NCBI GenBank assembly: GCA_963575745.1
Contig: CAUYUJ010017890.1
Location: 1-64,000 of the forward strand
Direction of reading: 5' to 3'
DNA: 64,000 nt
Origin: Prorocentrum cordatum
Lineage: Eukaryota > Sar > Dinophyceae > Prorocentrales > Prorocentraceae
The stretch's first letter is position 1, and the number at the start of each line of letters is the position of its first letter. The position numbers were made by a program, and so were the translations under genes. The notes under the pieces are model-generated. The model ran no database searches. It worked only from the letters and a program-made list of their open reading frames with translations, and was not told the DNA's origin. Shown here in pieces: positions 48,586 to 58,998 of this stretch.

Positions 48586-48752
48586 AGGGGAGGAGGAGGA
48601 GGAGGAGGGAGAGGAGGAGGAGGAGGAGGAGGAGGAGGAGGAGGAGGAGGAAGTGGGGGGAGGAGGAGGAAGAGGAGGAGGAGGAGTGGGGGGAGGAGGA
48701 AAAGAGGAGGGAGAGGAGGAGGAGGAGGAGGAGGAGGAGGAGGAGGAGGAGG
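48586..48752. repeat. GGA microsatellite
   Basis: GGA repeats with GTGGGGGGAGG interruptions. Confidence 0.95.
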
Positions 48753-48924
48753 GTCCTGGGCGCCACAGTGCACGTGGCCTGAGAACTGACAGGGCGCCCG
48801 GCACCATCCGGCACGCGTGCTTGCGCTACACACGGCGGGCGGCAGCCTCCCAATCGGAGGCCGCTGGACTCTCTTGTAGCCTGGGAGCAACCCCCGTGTA
48901 CTTCCCTGGAGATTCTCGAGCCCC

Positions 48925-48960
48925 CTCCTCCTCCTCCTCCTCCTCCTCCTCCTCCTCCTT
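48925..48960. repeat. Short CCT run
   Basis: Twelve CCT-type units. Confidence 0.9.
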
Positions 48961-49163
48961 CTTGGAGCGTCCAGTGCACTCCTGCATTACGTAACTGTCA
49001 GGGGAGCACGGTGGCCGTTCGGCCACACACACGCAGAGCGGAAGTAGAGCGGATGCGCAGGCCCAAGGTGCAGGCCATGACCCTGCTGAAGCTCAACACC
49101 CCCCACTGTCACCACCCCACTCGCCCGCACGATCCCATTCCCGAACGCATCGGGCAGGGCTGG

Positions 49164-50037
49164 TCACACGCCTCCAGCACGTTCTCCAAGGGAGAGGTTC
49201 CCAAACAAAGCCAACAAAAACACTTTCGGCCAGTTAGAACTCAGCAAGGCGAGCTGCGAGAGAGAGCAGCCTGAAGCTTGGTAGTTTTCGGGCGGCCCGA
49301 TTTGGGCCTCTCCGCGGTCCAGGGGGGCCACTCGGACGGTTTCCGCCAACGCCTGGGCGGCCCGCTGGATGATCGAAAAACAAGTGGCATCCCAACGGCC
49401 AGTGTCAGGCACGCGTTGACCCCTGGTGGAGATGTCCCAAGACTCCTGGGCAGCCTTGGACACTAGCTCATCGGCTTCATCGTTGCCCGCCGAGATGAGA
49501 GCCTCATCCTCCGAAGGAGATGGGTCCAACGGATCAGCACGAGAAGGGGTCCACGTCAAAACAATCCCGTTCTCGCGGCCAATCACGGCTAAACGAACTC
49601 GCAACCGCAGATCGGAATTGACACCGCCGCAGTGGATATGACGACGGCGGCGCCAACCTTTTAAGAGGGGCGTGCTACCAGCATCAGATTCAAAAGTCAC
49701 CTGGGATGTTGCTTAGAGCAAGCTCGAATGCTAGCACATCGACCCTCGGCACCGTCTCGGAGGCCCAGCCCTGAAGGCGCGACCGCGCACGCCCAGCACA
49801 GGCCACCAACACTGCGGCAGCGCCGACACGTCGGCGACGGGGGCCGGAGGCAAGAGCTCCTCCGAAGCCATCGCCAAAGACCCTCAGAAGCCCAGACGGA
49901 GCCCTGGCCGCAATGGCGGTGGCGACATCAAGACTCGACGACAACGACGACGACCCCACCTCCCAAGACACGTCCACCCCCCCATCCATAAACACAAGGC
50001 ACGTTAAAGACGCGGGAGGATTATCCCTCAGCCGCAA
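49164..50037 (-). pseudogene. 3' end of a non-LTR retrotransposon: RNase H domain, frameshifted
   Basis: Two minus-strand frames overlap at 49690-49700 and together carry LINE-type RNase H landmarks in order. These are LVFMDGGVD (first Asp) and DVLAFELALSN (Glu) in the frame 50037-49690, then FESDAGSTPLLKGW (second Asp), IVLTWTPSR (usual WVPSH, with His replaced by Arg) and GNDEADEL (last Asp) in the frame 49700-49164. The RT domain is missing: upstream on the minus strand the sequence runs into a GGA tract, so this is a 5'-truncated or rearranged copy. RNase H removes RNA template during reverse transcription in some LINE clades. The frameshift between Glu and the second Asp makes it non-functional as it stands. 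Confidence 0.65.
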
Positions 50038-50079
50038 AGCTGGATTCGCCGCGTGCCCTGCCTGGTGACAGAGGGATGC

Positions 50080-50375
50080 CGAGGAGGAGGAGGAGGAGGA
50101 GGAGGAGGAGGAGGAGGGAGGAGGAGGAGGAGGAGCAGGAGGAGGAGGAGGAGGAGGAGGAGGAAGAAGACAAGGAGGAAAAAGACGACTAGAAGGAGGA
50201 GGAGGAGGAGGAGGACGAGGAGGAGGAGGAGGAGGAGGAGGAGGAGGAGGAGGAGGAGGAGAGGACGGCGTAGGAGAAGGGAGGGGAGGGGGGGAGGAGG
50301 AGAGGGAGGAGGGGAAAAGGTGGAGGAGGAGGAGGAGAAGCAGAAAGAGGAGGGGGAAGAGGAGGAAATAGAGAC
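50080..50375. repeat. GGA microsatellite
   Basis: GGA repeats with AAGAC and GAAAA interruptions, at the truncation point of the LINE fragment. Confidence 0.95.
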
Positions 50376-50559
50376 ATTCTGGCGATTATACCATCTCGTA
50401 GGATCCCGCCACCCTGCCGCTTGGCACGGAGTGGGCAGATCCCCAGGTCCTTTGCCTAACCCCCTGAGCCTCAGCCCTCACGCCTGAAGAGGTTTGCAAG
50501 GCCTGGCCCCCAAGTTCTCAAAACTCCCAGGGCTCGGCGCATCTTCCCGCGTGACATTT

Positions 50560-51010
50560 TTTCGGGCCCAAGAGGACTCCAAAACGAGCCCAGAGGGCCC
50601 CAAGAGGCCCCCAAGTCGGTCCAAGAGGGCCGCGACTCGCCGAATGATCGCCCGGGCTGAATTCATTGATTTTCCGTACGTGCTTGAAGGTTTATGGCGC
50701 TCTCGCCTTTTCGGCTTCCCGGCGCTCCAAGATGGCCAACAGGCCCCAAAGAACGCCCCAAGACGGCCCCAGAGGCCCCCAAGAGGGCTCCAAGACGGAC
50801 CAAGAGGGCCCCAAGACGACCCAAGAGGCCCCCAAGAGGGGCCCAAGAGGGCCCTAAGACGGCCCCGAAAATCTGAGCCTTCCGCCCCATGAGGCGCCCA
50901 GGAGGCCCCAAGAGGCCCCTAAGAGGCCCTCAAAGGCCCCCACGGGGCCCTGACAGGCCCCTGGGTACCCCAGATGCCAAAAAGAGTCCCCCAGAGGCCT
51001 CAAAACAGCC
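50560..51010. repeat. CCAAGAGGCCCC minisatellite
   Basis: About 11-13 bp units (CCCAAGAGGCCCC, CCAAGACGGCCCC) tandemly repeated. The minus translation repeats WGPLGPSW words. A related array is at 54380-54980. Confidence 0.85.
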
Positions 51011-51820
51011 CCCTGAATGGCCTCGACGAGATCCCACTGACCATTCGAGAGGCCTCAAACCCACAACCCAGGCACGGTAGCGGGATGGGCCGGAGGCCAT
51101 TAAATATAGTAGCGCGCCACCCCCTGAGCTCGATGAGCACCGCGGCGAAGAAGAGAAGGAGGCCCACCCTGAGGCCAGCCGAGAAGCTGGTGGAGCACGA
51201 CGAAAGCGAACGTGATACCGCCAGACGAGCCCCTTCACTATGAAGATGCGCACCCCTCCTAAGCCAAGCAACCGAGAGCGGGCACACCTTGAATTATGTG
51301 AGAAGCGCGCCACAACTGAAGGAACGAGGAAGATGAAGCCCACACAGAGAGCCTAGGCATGTGCGGAAACCGCGGCGCCACGCCCACATCTCAGAAAACG
51401 CCTGCCAATCCACCAACGAGCGAGGCACCCACGAAACTGATGGCACGAACGTGGCACTACGCACGGCATTCTGACGAAAGCATGGAGCCATGCCCAAGCA
51501 CACGAATACGGCGTTGAACTCCACATGCACATGAATTGACAGCCTGCCTGAACTATATCCAAGCGGCCCTGGACACTCCAGGCCTTCACCCGGCAAGGTA
51601 TAAGAGCAACCCGTAAGCCATGGGGAAAAAGGAAGATTACAAGAACAAGCAGCTTACTGCCAAGAAAACAAACAGGAATGCATCACTGAAGAAAACCCCC
51701 GTCATTGCACCCAAAAGGCTTGAAGTACATACCCCATTTGCGTGAAAAAGGCAACAGCTGACACCTCACCACATACCGTCTGGGCACCCCAGGCCCCTTC
51801 CCCGGTACGGTACAATGCAA
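51011..51820. other. Unique sequence, no supportable gene
   Basis: Moderately complex DNA. Minus frames at 51294-51596 and 51702-51902 are Trp/Cys/Arg-rich and unconvincing. Confidence 0.4.
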
Positions 51821-51824
51821 ATCC

Positions 51825-52015
51825 GGGGGCCGCGGGCACTGCTAAAAGGAACAGCGCCACGAGCCTGCCACGACAAGGAAATGGATTGGTGAAGAACCCC
51901 AAGCGACACCATCACGAGTGGTGCCAATGAGGCCGCGGGCCGCGGGTACTGATCGAAGGAACCGCGCCGTGAGACATGCCACCGCAAGGCATGGACTAAG
52001 TGACGAACCCCAGGC
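51825..52015. repeat. Diverged tandem pair (~110 bp)
   Basis: GGGGCCGCGGGCACTGCTAA and GGGCCGCGGGTACTGATCGA begin two copies (51823 and 51941). Both continue through ACAAGGAAATGGA/GCAAGGCATGGA and GAACCCC. Confidence 0.6.
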
Positions 52016-52057
52016 GGTAAAGTTGCAGCTTGTGCCAACGGAACCGCAGTGCCAGGC

Positions 52058-52249
52058 ATAAGTCGGGCCCGTCCCCCTACAGGGGGATTGTCGACGAAAA
52101 ATAAAAAATACCCCCAAAATAATCAAACAATAATCCAGAAATGGTCTGGGGACTATTTGTGGAATATCTTTTGACCATGTAGGGGCATTTTTGGGGTACT
52201 TTTCATTTCTCGTCGAAAGCCCCCCTGTTGGGGGACAGGCCCGACCTAC
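52058..52249. mobile_element. MITE-like inverted-repeat element, family 1, copy B
   Basis: 192 bp with terminal inverted repeats containing GTCGGGCC and TCCCCCTACAGGGGGATT, and an AT-rich centre (AATAAAAAATACCCCCAAAA). A perfect 8-bp direct repeat TGCCAGGC flanks it at 52050-52057 and 52250-52257. Colinear with copy A at 2527-2719 but diverged in the four terminal bases. Confidence 0.85.
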
Positions 52250-52389
52250 TGCCAGGCCGAGACGGCGCACCCGCCCACACCCGCCCTGCTCCGCGGACGC
52301 GAGGGGCTGCGCACGCGCGTGGGGCAGCCACGTCGCCCCCCGCTCGCCACGAGAAGGCGCGAGGCCCGAAGTCGCTGACGCCCCCTCCG

Positions 52390-52702
52390 GGAGCAGAGGA
52401 GGGAGGAGGAGGGGGGGGAGGGAGGAAGAGGAGGCGAGGAGGAGGAGGAGGAGGAGGAGGAGGAGGAGGAGGAGGAGGAGGAGGACGAGGAGGAGAAGGA
52501 GGAGGCGGAGGAGGAGGAGGGAGGAGGAGGAGGAGGAGGAGGAGGAGAGAGAAGGAGGAGGAGGAGGACGAGGAGGAGAAGGAGTAGGCGGAGGAGGAGG
52601 AAGACGAGGAGGAGGAAGACGAGGAGGAGGAGGAGGAAGACGAGGAGGAGGAGGAAGAGGAGGAGGAGGAGGAGGAGGAGGAGGAGGAGGAGGAGGAGGA
52701 CC
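52390..52702. repeat. GGA/GACGAGGAG microsatellite
   Basis: GGA repeats with GACGAGGAGGAG variants. Confidence 0.95.
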
Positions 52703-52914
52703 TGAACTCGCTGACGCCCCATCCGGGAGCAAAGGAGGAGGAGGAGGACCAGAGAAAACCAAGGAGGCATCAGCGAAGCTGCAGTACACCCTGCCGTCCC
52801 AAGTTTCCACTCCACCACAAGGAACGCACCCCTGAAAGTCCAGCACGATTGGGCCCACTTGGGCGAGGGGCCAGGTTTGAAAAGGGACTGTCTTCTGGCA
52901 CGTCATCGGGAGCT

Positions 52915-53295
52915 CGGAGAATCTGCGAAGTGTCCAGCGAGATCCCTGTTCGGAGAAGGAGCGCTCCCCCACCCGCGCAACTGCTGCACAAGTTTGCACT
53001 TTTGTGGCCACGAGCTTCGAGGAAGTCTCGAGCGACAGCTCCATTTTGGAGGAACAACCCGCCCTGGATCCGTGCGACGCTACATGTGTGGACGTTTCGG
53101 GCGTCGAGATTGAGCAAAGTCACTCGCGAGAGCCCCGTTTTGAAGAGGACAATCCTCAGACATTGCGTGCCAAAGTCAATACGCGCGGCGCTGAGGCGAG
53201 AGCCCCCTTTTGAAAACGCCCAGTGCCCCTTGCCTGAAACTGCTGCAAGAGTTTGACACGGATGTGAATGTGCGCGGCGCGCAGGCGAGAGAACC
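52915..53295 (-). repeat. ~82-bp satellite, inverted block
   Basis: GGCGAGAGCCCCCTTTTGAA-like motifs recur near 52928, 53017, 53110, 53190 and 53271. These are the reverse complement of the TTTTCAAAATGTGGCTCTCG motif at 28470-28880. Confidence 0.6.
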
Positions 53296-53296
53296 C

Positions 53297-53470
53297 TGAG
53301 AGATCCGACGCCACGAGGGACATGCGACATTAGGAGGAACCACGACGGGAGCCCTGGACCCGATTGTTCTGCGGCATGCCTCGAGCCAGATCGATCCGTG
53401 ATGGCCCCCGGGCCCGCAGCAGGGCGAGGACGCCCAGCGTGAGCACGGTGCAGCGCCCAGCCTTCCTCGA
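53297..53470 (+). repeat. Dispersed repeat family D, copy 4
   Basis: AGATCCGACGCCACGAG, ACCACGACGGGAGCCC, GATCGATCCGTGATGGCCCC, GACGCCCAGCGTGAGCACGG and GCAGCGCCCAG in family order. Confidence 0.6.
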
Positions 53471-53499
53471 GGGCGCGGGCCGAACACACACGAGAGGCC

Positions 53500-53675
53500 G
53501 AGGAAGGGAGGAGGGAGGAGGAGGAGGGAGGAGGAGGAGGAGAGGAGGAGGAGGAGGAGGAGGACCATGAGGAGGAGGAGGCGGAGGAGGAGGAGCGGGA
53601 GGAGGAGGAGGAGGAGGAGGAGGATGAGGAGGAGGAGGAGGAGGAGGGGAGGAGGAGGAGGAGGAGGAGGACCGG
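53500..53675. repeat. GGA microsatellite
   Basis: GGA repeats with ACCATGAGG and GGATGAGG variants. Confidence 0.95.
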
Positions 53676-54000
53676 CCTCGACCCCCACCGCGCGGAGCCG
53701 ACCGAGCGTGGTCGCCGCTCACGCCTCGTCTGGCGCGGCCTCTCGGCACCAGTCCGCGGCAGGGCCTGGCGGCAGCGGGCAGGGCAGGGAGAGACGAGGC
53801 GGCCGCCTCGCGCAGGGGGCGCGGGCTGTGCGCCGGGAGGCGCTGCCACGCCTTCGACTGGTGGCTGCCCTGCGCTCGAGATCGCGCGCGCGTGCAAGGC
53901 ACGGCACGCTTGCTCGTGATGTTCGCCGTGCATGTGTCAAGTTGGTAGAGCGGAGGAGAGGCAGTCCTCTGAGAAGGCTAAAGAGAAAACGGAGGAAGAC
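53676..54000. other. GC-rich spacer
   Basis: No supportable gene. Confidence 0.45.
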
Positions 54001-54004
54001 GGGG

Positions 54005-54200
54005 TGAGGAGGAGGCGGGAGGAGGGAAAGAGGGAGAGAGAGAGAGAGGGAGGAAGAGAGAGAGAGAGAGAGAGAGAGGAAGAGAAATGAGAGGGGAGGG
54101 GCATGAGGAGAGGAGGATGAAAAGATGCTGATGTTGATGATGATGACGAGGAGGAAGAGCAGGAGGAGGAAAAGGAGGAGGAGGGAGAAGGTGATGCGGA
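54005..54200. repeat. GA/GAGGAGG purine tract
   Basis: (GA)n at about 54030-54080, then degenerate GGA/GATGAT. Confidence 0.9.
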
Positions 54201-54379
54201 GGGGGACTAGGATGAGTAGTAATTCGTCAGCCCAGCGGGCCAAAGGCGTGCTAATACATTCAGTAACAGGTTTCGAATATTTCTTGTTCGCGCGCGCGGG
54301 GCCGCCCCTGGAGGTCCCCGGGCGGCAAGTACCTGCGCGTCACGACCACCCCTGGGCCAAGGATGTTTTGTTCCTTCTT

Positions 54380-54980
54380 GGCGTCGCCTGTGGAGCTCCC
54401 AAGGGGGCTCCAGGAGACCCAGGGCGCCCTGGGAATCGGCTCAAGAGGGTGCCAAGACGAGCCCTTTGTGTCCACGACGGCTTAGGATGTCCTCAAGACG
54501 CCTTCAGATGTCGTCAAGACGACCTAGGCGTGCTCCCAAACAGCCCGATGTCGCCTCCAGACGGCCCAAGAGGCGGCCAAGAGGCTCCTCAAGAGTCAGA
54601 CGGCCCAAGAGGCGGCCAAGAGGCTCCTCAAGAGCACCTGAAGAAGCGGACAAAGAACCCAAGATCGGCCAAAGAACACTAAGGAACCTCCCAAGACAAC
54701 CCCGAGGTGCCCCCCAAGAGGCCCCCAATCTGCTCCAAGAGCCGCCAAGAGACACCCGTCGGAGCCCCCACGAGGCAACACGCCCCCCAGAGGCCTCCCG
54801 CAGGCTCCCGGGAGGCTCCAAGTGGTCCCCAAGAGCTCCTGGGGGGCCCAATGGGGCTCCCGAGCGGTCCCATGACGCCGCAAGAGATCCCCAGGACTCC
54901 CCAGGAAGCCTCAACAATGCCTCCCGGACGCCACCGAGAGGCTTCGGAGAGACTCCAAGGCACCTCCAGGGAGTAGCATT
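54380..54980. repeat. CCAAGAGG-type minisatellite
   Basis: Degenerate CCCAAGAGGCTCC/CCAAGACGCC units. One 41-bp piece (GACGGCCCAAGAGGCGGCCA then AGAGGCTCCTCAAGAG) is repeated exactly at 54558 and 54599. Confidence 0.8.
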
Positions 54981-55059
54981 TTGACGACGACCCTGTTTGG
55001 CCCAAGAAGTGCCACAAGAAGCCATCGAGCCAGTTTTTCAAAGCCATCGTGCGATTTCC

Positions 55060-55338
55060 TCCCTCTCTTCCTCAAGTCCTTTCCTTATAAATAACTCCTC
55101 CCTGACGTACCCCGAGGCGGGTCGGTAGGGAAGGCTGGGCGATCCGCCTGAGACTCCCTCACCATGTATGATCCTTGAGCTGGGAATTTGCAAGAGTTCA
55201 CGGAAGGAGGGCGAGCAATTTTCACAATGTGGCTCTCGACATGGCGCCGTGCACAGTCGTCTTAAAGATTTGCGCGAGCTTCGCGGATGGAGGCCGGGCT
55301 GTTTCCAAAATGTGTCTCTCGCCTTAGCGCCAGCGCAC
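55060..55338 (+). repeat. Composite dispersed repeat R, copy 2 (left part)
   Basis: Colinear with 28330-28640: TACCCCGAGGCGGGTCGG, CTCACCATGTATGATCC, and two satellite units (AATGTGGCTCTCG at 55227, AAATGTGTCTCTCGCC at 55308). Confidence 0.7.
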
Positions 55339-56134
55339 AGGTGGTTCTTGCTGCAACGCCGCGCACAGTCGTTCGAAGAGTTCACAACAGCTTCAAGGAT
55401 TCTCATGACTGGCGTCCCAGGAACGGTGTTATAGCAGGATGTAGAACTGACAGGGCGCAACAGTCACGTTGATTCGCGGTGCTGAAGTCCAAGGAATGGC
55501 GTTCTCGCGCAATTCAGGATCGCTAAGGCGCAACAGTAACGCTGATTCGCGGCGTTCGGTCCCAGTAGTGGTGTTGCAGCACGGTTCAAGATGTTCGAAC
55601 GAGTGTCAACCAACGGGGCAAGTGAAAATAAGTTCTTGTGGGAGCCTTTGGAAGGGGAAGTTGGAGGGAGGGGTTATTGCAACATCGTTAGTGAGTCTTG
55701 GGTTTGCACTGGCCCTGTTCCTTCTCATCCTGCTAAAAGGTGGTTCTTGCTGCAACGCCGCGCACAGTCGTTCGAAGAGTTCACAACAGCTTCAAGGATT
55801 CTCATGACTGGCGTCCCAGGAACGGTGTTATAGCAGGATGTAGAACTGACAGGGCGCAACAGTCACGTTGATTCGCGGTGCTGAAGTCCAAGGAATGGCG
55901 TTCTCGCGCAATTCAGGATCGCTAAGGCGCAACAGTAACGCTGATTCGCGGCGTTCGGTCCCAGTAGTGGTGTTGCAGCACGGTTCAAGATGTTCGAACG
56001 AGTGTCAACCAACGGGGCAAGTGAAAATAAGTTCTTGTGGGAGCCTTTGGAAGGGGAAGTTGGAGGGAGGGGTTATTGCAACATCGTTAGTGAGTCTTGG
56101 GTTTGCACTGGCCCTGTTCCTTCTCATCCTGCTA
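55339..56134 (+). repeat. Perfect tandem duplication, 399-bp period
   Basis: 55339-55735 and 55738-56134 (397 bp each) appear identical, joined by AA. Each contains GCAACGCCGCGCACAGTCG, GCGCAACAGTCACGTTG and GGAGGGAGGGGTTATTGC. It belongs to composite repeat R. The small identical frames in both copies are not convincing genes. Confidence 0.9.
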
Positions 56135-56144
56135 CCTCTGTTCC

Positions 56145-56740
56145 TCCTAATCGTCCTCCTCCTCCCCTAATCTTCCTCTCATCATCCTCCCCGTCCCCCA
56201 CCCCTTGCAAACAGCCGCGTGGACCGCGCACGTCAGGTGCTTCTTCCTCGTCCGTTTCCTCCTCCTCCTCCTCCTCCGCCGCCTTCTCTTTCTCCTCCTC
56301 TTCTTTCTCCCCTCCTTCTCCTCCCTCTCCTCCTCCTGAGACTTCCTCCTCTTACTCCTCCTCCTCCTCCTCCTCCTCCTCCTCCTCCTCCTCATCATCA
56401 TCATCATCATCACCATCATCCTGCTGCTGCTGCTGCTGCTGCCACTCATCCTCCTCCTCCTCTTCCTCCTCCTTATCCTCGTCCTCCTCCGCGTTCTCCT
56501 CCTCCTCCTCTTCCTCCTCCTCCTCCTCCTCCCTCCCTCCTCCTCCTCTCCTCCTCCTCCTCCCTCCTCCTCCTCCTCCTCCTCCTCCTCCTCCTCCTCC
56601 TCCTCCCTCCCCCTCCCCCTCCTCCCTCCTCCTCCTCCCTCCTCCTCCTTCCTCCTCCTCCTCCCTCCTCCTCCTCCTCTCCTCCTCCTCCTCCTCCTCC
56701 TCCTCCTCCTCCTCCTCCTCCTCCTCCTCCTCCTCCACCC
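56145..56740. repeat. CCT microsatellite block
   Basis: About 600 bp of CCT repeats with short CAT (56393-56418) and CTG (56421-56440) runs. Confidence 0.95.
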
Positions 56741-56744
56741 ATCC

Positions 56745-57077
56745 TTTCCACACTCGCGCCTCTGCGCTGCTACCCACGCACATCAAGCTGGCGGAGGGAC
56801 AACACATAGAGGAGAGGAGACAAGCACAATTTCTTCTTGCTCCTTGCGTTCGCATGCATAGACCGCTACCCTGCAAAAAGAAAGGTCCAAACTTACACAG
56901 GACGGCTCCAGTCTTCGGAATGTCTCCAGGGCGAACATTCATTGGCGATAAGCCCGACAACGGCACAAGCAAAGCACGTACAAGCTCCATGAAACCCACG
57001 ATTGCCCAGACAACACCGCAGGGGTCCGCGACAACCACCCCCGAACAGCAGCTCAATGGTAACTGCTTCACCTCCAA
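56745..57077 (-). CDS. Unidentified coding-like frame, possible membrane helix
   Basis: The minus frame from 57077 starts MEVKQLPLSCCSGVVVADPC and contains a hydrophobic stretch (VVWAIVGFMELVRALLVPLS), then a Cys-rich part, before running into the CCT block at 56740. The opposite strand is also open and of fair composition. No family is recognised, so strand and reality are both uncertain. Confidence 0.25.
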
Positions 57078-57247
57078 CGCACCTCACGCACCGCCTCAGG
57101 AAAACGGCCGCCGCCCAGCGGAACCACGTTGGCGACGAACACTCGGGCAAACGACAGCGGTGAAACAGGATGGGCCGGCGGAACGAGCGAAACGATCAAA
57201 ATCGGCGGGCCCCCTGCGAGCCCTCGCCGTGGTAGGCTTCGAGAATA

Positions 57248-57423
57248 CAGTCGGGGCCCTGAAGAAGGAACCCTTTTCGTTGGGGAGGGGCTCCGCGTTC
57301 CTTAAGTGTTTCGCAGCTTGCCTCAGGTTTTCCTTATGTTTTCGATCGGAAATCGAGGTTGAACTTATGGGAACAAGGGGCCTCGTTCCTTATTTAGGGT
57401 TCCTTAGGTCAACGCCTCGACTG
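57248..57423 (+). mobile_element. MITE-like element, family 2, copy A
   Basis: 176 bp between CAGTCGGGGCCCTGAAG and GGTCAACGCCTCGACTG, flanked on both sides by TA (57246-57247, 57424-57425). CAGTCG-type ends with a TA duplication are typical of Tc1/mariner-like elements (established knowledge). The inverted copy is at 62065-62240. Confidence 0.85.
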
Positions 57424-57429
57424 TATGCG

Positions 57430-58080
57430 ATGAGCGAGGACCATGCGCACATGCATGCTGAGAGCGGCCTCGCCCATTCCGCCGGCCCCCGCAGGCCAGG
57501 ACTGCACAACAGCTCCTGGCGCGCGTGGCAGTGCTGGTGGCTTGCGCTCTCGACTCCACGACAGCCTTGTTCCATCACACCCCTCGCGCATTTCCTGCTC
57601 CATACTCTCCCGGCGCATCTGGGAATACACCTGATCTGCGGTCTCGGGCCCTTGCGGCACGCGAGCAGACGAGTGAGTTGGGCCTCCAGGCTCAGGGGAT
57701 AGGCCCAAGTACGAATGGTTTGCATGTCTACTCTCCTGGAAACTTCAATTCGGCACACCCCTCGCGCACTTCGTGCATGTCGGGCTCTCACCTGGCTCCG
57801 GGGACGGCTTCTTGGAGCCTCCACTCGGCACATCCTTTGCGCACTTCGTGCCCCATGAACCCCGACAGGTCCTCAACTGGCCCCCAGGGTCGCACAAACC
57901 CGCAAGGGACGCCAAGACGACCCCAAGAGCGTTGCAACGATTGGTGCCACCCCTCGTCGAGGCAGTACCCCCAACACCCACTGATTGCAAACTCTGCGTG
58001 CAAATTTCCCCCTGAAGGCCCTCGCCGTGACTCCCGCTCTGCGAGCTCAGCTCGGCGGGCCCCCTGCAGGCCCCGTCGCA
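57430..58080. repeat. Degenerate 'CACCCCTCGCGCACTTCGTGC' satellite and dispersed pair
   Basis: Phrases such as CACCCCTCGCGCACTTCGTG recur near 57579, 57757 and 57828. The part 57740-58050 is homologous to 60009-60310 (AATTCGGCACAC, GAGCCTC, GTTGCAACGATTGGT, CGAGGCAGTA, GTGACTCCC). Confidence 0.6.
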
Positions 58081-58094
58081 GGGGTAGGCTTCGA

Positions 58095-58300
58095 GACTAT
58101 ATGACGAGATGATGGCGAGATGAAGCAGATGAAGCATGAGAAGAAGATGATGAGATGACGAGATGATGATATGAGTAGAGTGATATGAAAATGATGATGA
58201 CAATGACGATGATGATATGAATATATGACATGAGTACTACGATGCTGATGATATATGACGTTGGTGATGACGAGATGGTATGAATATATGAGTAGAAGAC
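58095..58300. repeat. GATGA/GATATGA microsatellite
   Basis: AT-richer tract of GATGATATGA-type repeats. Confidence 0.85.
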
Positions 58301-58439
58301 GCATGCGTGAAAGGCATGCTAAGAGCGGCATCGCGCATTCCGCCGGCCTCAAGATGACCGATGTTATGAACTCTCTCCTGGGGGCCGTAAAGCTACAGGT
58401 GCGACAGGCTGCGGGTGCTAGGCCCACGCGCAAGTGACA

Positions 58440-58998
58440 GATCCTGGGACATGTAAAAACACCAGTGAGATGCTCCCTCAGGGCTTCGAAAGCATTGCTT
58501 CGGCGCACCTCTCACACACTTCCTCTCTGGCAATATTCTGGGGTCCGGCAATATACTAGTGAGCAGCGCCTTCATGGCTACGACGCTGCGATTTCGGCCC
58601 ACCCCTAACGCATTTCCTGGTCTACACTATACTGGGACATGTGAAGTTACGAGTGGTCTGCGCTCCGAGGGCCACACCAGGCCCAATTCTACACACCCCT
58701 CCAGCATTACCTGTCCCACACTCGATTCGGACACGTGAAAATACGAATGATCTGCGCTCTCAAGCTCCTGGGACATGTGAACAAACAAATGATTTGGGCC
58801 TCGAGCCTCCTGGGAGGCATAGAAATAGCCTGAAGAAGAACCCAACCATATGCAGCTGCGAGTGCCGCGAGGGAGAGCAGACGAAGGCGGGGGGCGCGCA
58901 AACTCCGAGTAGCGCACGCGGTATACTCTTCTTCCACGGAACGTGTGAAGGGTGTGCCGACATGAGTCAGGAGGACTCCTGCGAACGTCGCCATTAGG
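58440..58998. repeat. Degenerate 'GGGACATGTGAAAATACGAA' satellite
   Basis: CTGGGACATGTGAA-type units near 58444, 58631, 58729 and 58768, each followed by ACGAATGATCTGCGCTC or a variant. Related to the phrases at 57710 and 59975. Confidence 0.6.
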
